From Cylicocyclus nassatus (taxonomy: Eukaryota; Nematoda; Chromadorea; Rhabditida; Strongylidae): a DNA stretch of 64,000 nt. The notes below the pieces were generated by a model, which had not been told where the DNA came from, searched no databases, and saw only the letters and a program-made list of their open reading frames with translations. Below are positions 59,474 to 64,000 of the stretch, in pieces. The DNA lies in assembly GCA_958299035.1 (NCBI GenBank), contig CATQJL010000001.1, positions 26,205,521 through 26,269,520 of the forward strand, given 5' to 3'. How positions within the stretch are numbered: position 1 is the first letter of the stretch; each line of letters opens with the position of its first letter. The translations under genes were made by a program, and so were the position numbers.

Positions 59474-60594
59474 TAGATATAGATTTTTCATAGGGGTAAT
59501 CTGGCTGCTTATCACAAAAATCACTTCTGCCTGTCTAGTTAGCTTTTCGTTTTAGTGTTATGGTAAGTAAAATTTGGGTGGACATGAATTTTTCTAAAGT
59601 CCCTTTTCACATTTCAAAAAGCATGTCTCCTATCTACTTTTTACGTGGTTATCTATGGAGTAAGCTTATTGGAAGCTTTCAAGTGTGATGTGCGCTGCCA
59701 CAGCCTTGCAAAAATGCGTCTACAGAAAAAAAAGGTCTTCTGAGCAGAATATATAGTGGTGCGGTATGTCAAAAGATTTCAATTGATGGGCTTATTATAA
59801 GCATAGCAGCCTATGCTTTTCGATTAAATCCATGCAGTCTGAAGTCTTACACTCTCTCGGGGATTCGCGCCGTGCGAGCGGTCCTGCTATAAGGGATCGC
59901 GTACAAGCGGTCGACATAAGCCTAAAGCTTCCGTGCGTGCGGCAAACAGCTAAAATGTCGTCCTAGCGGCAAGTTACCGTGCAAACGGCCTGCAATACGA
60001 TTGCTCGAGCGAGCGGCCAGCAATGCGTCCGTCTTATCGGCCGACAATATCCTTGCCGTGCAAGCGGCCAACAGTGACCTCTATCTTCGGCTCATTGTTT
60101 TCACACGAAAAATGAAGAACAGTCGTCCATTCGCTGCATGTCCAAAAAAGCTTCTTATGCAAAAGAAATCTGATAGATTTAAGATTCGATAGATTTTTTT
60201 GAGACATCAATAGAGCGCAGTAAGCGTGCGCGCGCAAACCTTGCAGAGAACAAAACACCATTGTGGCCAGCACGTACTATGTTCAGACATCATGAAACCG
60301 TGCTTCCTTCAACTGTAAATTAGAGATTATCAAGGGACCGGATGTCAAGCTGAATCCTTTTGAATAAAAGAAAATCTTGGATACACGCATGCACTACACA
60401 CTTCTCAAAAGTCGTGACGAGTAAGCACTAACACTATTGACATGTGCTTGAGGTGGCTTTTCAATTAAGTTTCTTCGCACCGTAGTAAACTTTGACTCTT
60501 TACAACGCACGGACAAAAAAAGCACCAAAATTACACTGGCTAAAAGGAGCCAACTACTTACAGCTATTGATTGAAGTTTTCTACCAGAGAAGTA
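59474..60594. other. unassigned region with a degenerate minisatellite
   Basis: 59600-59790 resembles 52546-52745. 59866-60080 is a degenerate repeat (separate entry). The remaining sequence has no supportable gene. Confidence 0.4.
59866..60080. repeat. degenerate ~25-33-bp minisatellite
   Basis: The core CCGTGCAAGCGGCCAACA recurs about eight times with drift (for example 'ccgtgcgagcggtcctg', 'ccgtgcaaacggcctgc', 'cgagcgagcggccagca'). Confidence 0.7.
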
Positions 60595-61194
60595 TAGTCG
60601 TCCTCCCCCCACTAGACACCTAGTGGACGAGTTTGAATTTGAACTAGAGCATGCCGATCGCGGCAGAGCGCAACACAGTTACATTCATTTCAAGCTCATG
60701 GAGTATTATTTTGTGTTTTCTCGTCGTTGCATGGTGATTCTTTTTGGTTTTAGTCACTCTTTCAAATCACAATCGACGAGTTTGTTGTTGATCAAATGTT
60801 TCATACTTCTATGCTCATTTCTTCAGCCCCATTTTCAGGTAAGGCTAGAGTTTTTGGACAAGAAGTCCTATGGAGCAGCACTTCAGGACACTTACCGAAA
60901 AGGATTTCACTAGCATACTTTCCAAACATAGTCGTTTCTTCAAACTCATCCTGGAGTCAGAATTGAAACGAGCATAACAGCATGAAATTTCGCTTACAGA
61001 CAACAAAGTTTTCCATTCTGATTGAAAAAAACTGTTAACATTCAAAAAGTACAATGAAACGTCGGAAAAAAAACAAAAAAAAATCAGTTTATGATTGAAG
61101 TAAGGGCTGCAGGTGGCGCGCTCCGCTGCAACCGGTGTGCTCTAGTTTAAATTCAAATTCCTCCACTAGGTGTCTAGTGGGGGAAGGACGACTA
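60595..61194. mobile_element. 600-bp inverted-repeat element
   Basis: Ends TAGTCGTCCTCCCCCCACTA and its near complement flanked by TA on both sides; similarity runs about 90 bp inward ('gacacctagtgg', 'ttgaatttgaactagagca'). Interior frame 60623-60913 is not recognisable. Confidence 0.75.
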
Positions 61195-61434
61195 TAGCAG
61201 TGACCGTTTGCAACAAATAGGTAACGACATGCCCCAGTGGTAGGTTTCTCATGCATATATACCGGGAATGAGAAACAAAGTATGGCGTATAGAAAACTGT
61301 TGTGAATAAGAACAATAATTGATTTTTTTTGGGGAGGGGGGGGGGGAAGGGGGGGGGGGCGTTGTAGGGGCAGAAGTTGACACTCTAATCACTTTGAGGT
61401 GCTCAATCTTTCAACTCACAAAGTCTATTCACAA

Positions 61435-62134
61435 TCTTGACTTATAATAACGGGCTAAGGATGTTTACGTGACTTTGTGTGTGTGTTTGTGTGTCTGTTA
61501 GAAATTCGTAGAGCGTGTTCCAGCCAACGTCCTGAGCCCAAATTTTGCACAGCACATGCTACCAGCACAAAACTCCACCATGCAAAAGCATGAGCGGATT
61601 CGTTGAGTGGAACTCACACAAACTGCGCGTCAAACGGGTCCACTTCGCTTCTGACCTACAAAATTGGGTCCCTATTAGCACTTTTTGCGAAGTCGTTGAG
61701 GTGTTTGACAAGTAAATGTGCAAGCCTTGGACTCCAGCTCAAATAATGGGCAGAAATCTACTACTTTGCGAAAATGACGCCAAAATGGATTGGTTGCCTA
61801 AATGGTCAATTTGAAAACGTTCTACTGGCGCATTTGAGAAGATTTTTTCGCAGAGGTGTTGCTCACGGTGGCTATTGGCCTTATGGCAACTACCAAACCA
61901 TAAAACATCCAGGAACCCACTCAAATTTGCATTTGTTCATTGGCGAAAAGTTCCATCCTCGCGAAATCACCAATCTCACGTGAAAAAGCTATTAAAATGA
62001 GTGGTTGTTTACATCCTATTTGTGGTAGTCGGCCACTGCGCGGTGACTTTCAATGCCATCATTATGGGAAAGTAATGAGGCATATGGATGGTAGAGCCAG
62101 TGCGAGCCTCTGCGAAGCAGAAATGACGCACTCG
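61435..62134 (+). mobile_element. Helitron-like element, plus orientation
   Basis: Starts TCTTGACTTATAATAACGGG after A, passes a GT-rich stretch and 'attcgtagagcgtgttcc', and ends at a hairpin region (cagtgcgagcctctgcgaag) with CTCG, a mutated CTGG. It is a diverged copy of 58760-59473. Confidence 0.65.
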
Positions 62135-63440
62135 ATGACACAAGACGACGACGACACAAGACGCAGGTTGCTGTAACGATATTAGCGCAATCTTCCTGCA
62201 TCTTCCGTCCGTTTAAGGAAATCACCTTGGTACGCGCGAAAAATGTCGTCTTAGCAAGGGTATGCGCCGTGTCTCAATGCAAACTTGCCTAATATGCTCT
62301 ATTTTTCACAAACGAAATCCGAGAAATTTTATGTGCCTTATCGTTCCAAGCTACATCCACAACATCAGAGAGTTGCAGCAAAGATAATCTTGAGGAATAT
62401 ATTGCTAGCTAGCATTGCTCGCACATTGCTAGCTTACTAGATAAAGTATGTTCGGAGGCGTACGGTACAAAAAAATGTGGAAGAGTTTCAGCTACAATAA
62501 GCATACTTATTTTGAAAATACCAATATTCCATTTGAGTATGCAACTTTTAGACTGCTGCTTTTGCGCAGCCAATAGCAATAAAGTGCTCATATAGTTTCA
62601 AGAACGCTTATACGTGGATTTATGAAGAAACCGTAAGACTCACCTAACCAATTGGAATAAAAGTTATAAACAATAGAAATGAAGGTCTGTTGTACGCAGT
62701 GGTTTTCATTGCAGTCGACTCATTCGAGCCGGTTAGTTTCGTAAATCTCATCGTTCTACCCAAATGAGTCCGCTGCTATCGATCGTTAAAGTATGGCGAC
62801 TTGAAGCCGCTATACTTTAACGACCGATAGCAGCGGACAGCGTTGTCCTTTAAGGGTCAGCTATGCTCCGATGAATTCAAGACCCGGCTAGGGGTGGCTC
62901 ACAACAACAGAGAAGGTGGAACGAAAGTGGAAAAAGATGAATGTAGGCCGGAGGGGGAGTAGGGAGGAAGTTGTGTATGTATATCTGTGTCAATGATGGG
63001 CCAAGTATTTGTAAATGGTGATGCTCCCAAAATTTGCAGGGTTGATAGGCGTGAAGTTTGCCAGCTTTTATTCTCAAGCTTAGATTTTCCACTATTATTA
63101 GCAAGTTGAAAAATGCATTGTTTGACATCATATAAAGTTAGGCATGATCTTAACGTCTTTCGAATCAAGTTGATCAATGCATTTTTTTCCGGTCCGCGCC
63201 GAACCACGCAAAAATGAAATTTCTTTTGTCCCCCCCCCCCGCTAAATCGACAGCCAGTCTGTCCCGAGCCACTTGTGCCAGCTCTGGACTAGACTGCCAG
63301 TCATGCTGGCTGCTAGCGCGTCGAATCGCCTTCTGGTTAGGTACTAGATTTTTTGATTCCCTTAGATACTTACTTAAGTTGCAACCCAAGCAGAGACTGC
63401 CGAAGTTTAATAGTTTAGAATTCAGAATCAAGAAAGAAAA
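62135..63440. other. unassigned region with one hairpin
   Basis: A 71-bp inverted repeat at 62768-62838 ('gtccgctgctatcgatcg' paired with 'cgaccgatagcagcggac') and a C-tract at 63230-63240. No domain-bearing frame. The stretch before 63441 may be the leader of the next gene. Confidence 0.45.
62768..62838. repeat. 71-bp hairpin
   Basis: 27-bp arms with one mismatch around a 17-base loop ('ggcgacttgaagccgct'). Confidence 0.8.
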
Positions 63441-64000
63441 ATGGAGCTAAATCAGCAACCAGAAAACCGTGTGCGCGGACGTCCGCGCATCCATGAAACA
63501 AATGCTGAACGTCAAAGAAGTTACCGCGCCTCTCAAGGAGAAAGACAGCGTACTTTGCGACTGAGTGCTGATGCAGCACGTCATCGCGAATCGCGCGAGG
63601 TCGAAAGCTCCGTCGAAAGCGCTGAGCGTTGACTGGCTAATGCAGAGAGACAACAAAGACGTCGTGAGGGTGAGAACCCTGAAGAGCGGGCACAGCGTCT
63701 CATAGAGAGTATGCAGCGCCAACAAGGAGTCGTGAAGGAGAAAGTGGGGAAAGCCGACTCGCACGTCCTCTCCAGAATTCATTGCGCCAGCAAAGACGTC
63801 GTGACAATGAAAGCACTGAGGAACGTACTGAACGTCGATCTCAGAATGCTGCCCGTCAGCAGAGACGGAGACAAGCTGAAAGTACAGAAGACCGTGCTCA
63901 ACGTCTCTCGGAGCAGAATCGGCGTTGGCAGAGACAGCTGCAGAATGAAACGAGTAAGGAGGGCGCTGCACGTCGAAGAAGGCATGCAATGCGGCAAAGA
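63441..64000 (+). pseudogene. broken frame with STPR-like repeats, 5' part only
   Basis: Starts MELNQQPENRVRGRPRIHET and continues as repeats of about 23 residues with a core like E(S)TE-R-AQRLS-N--RQQRRR, resembling STPR (FMBP-1 type) repeats that occur in animal DNA-binding proteins and, as I recall, in front of some Helitron or other transposon replicases. An in-frame TGA lies at 63630-63632 and a one-base frameshift near 63730. The last register (about 63765-64000) is open to the window edge. It could be the head of an autonomous transposon or a host gene remnant; the catalytic part would lie beyond the window. Confidence 0.5.

Noticed and set aside
63447..63989. 180-codon minus-strand frame at the right edge
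   Set aside because: Antisense of the repeat-rich plus-strand frame; the repeat periodicity and basic composition make sense only on plus.
1..64000. CRISPR array, prophage or bacterial operon
   Set aside because: No regular direct repeats with unique spacers and no bacterial gene layout; introns and transposon types are eukaryotic.

Overview
This window looks like nuclear DNA of a nematode, probably a rhabditid/strongylid-type species, though the species cannot be fixed from sequence alone. The evidence is small secreted proteins built of ShK (SXC) domains, several introns of only 50-90 bp with tttcag-like acceptors, and a dense load of Tc1/mariner-type, hAT-like, Harbinger-like and Helitron-like non-autonomous elements. 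No bacterial operon, CRISPR array or rRNA is visible. Most long open reading frames are accidental or are pieces of decayed transposons.

Only three host-type genes can be supported, all secreted and cysteine-rich. Gene 1 (plus strand, 18587-19865) has five exons and three ShK units joined by a Pro-rich linker. Genes A (minus, 26033-31021) and B (minus, 41161-43374) are head-to-tail paralogues with the same five-exon plan: signal peptide, six-Cys module, Thr-rich linker, ShK, ShK. Their 5' flanks, TATA boxes and 3' ends are also alike. The second intron of A has swollen to about 4 kb around a mariner-like element that holds a 1.4-kb foldback. The same intron of B is 740 bp.

Layout: 1-4.4 kb, Tc1/mariner-type inverted-repeat elements, a second MITE family and a Helitron-like element. 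4.4-10.7 kb, a decayed Ty3/gypsy retrotransposon split in its reverse transcriptase by a 1.8-kb hAT-like element with an exact 8-bp target duplication. 11.2-15.9 kb, palindromic MITEs. 18.6-19.9 kb, gene 1. 20.1-23.5 kb, a twin MITE, a 1.28-kb foldback and Helitron-like copies. 26-31 kb, gene A with nested elements. 31.7-39.3 kb, a young non-autonomous LTR element (about 0.8-kb LTRs, perfect 5-bp target duplication, no recognisable protein) carrying a hAT MITE. 41-43.4 kb, gene B. 44-49 kb, mariner-like and foldback elements. 49.4-57.2 kb, dispersed inverted arms of one foldback family, one arm cut by a Harbinger-like MITE. 57.4-62.1 kb, a head-to-tail array of three Helitron-like elements plus a fourth nearby. 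63.4 kb to the end, a broken reading frame with STPR-like repeats that runs off the window.

No new metabolic or defence system is evident. The most notable material is the nesting and structure of the non-autonomous elements (regular 161-bp modules in foldback arms, a triplicated hAT core, joined Helitrons) and the cysteine changes in gene 1. Identities and lengths are by eye, not by alignment software.
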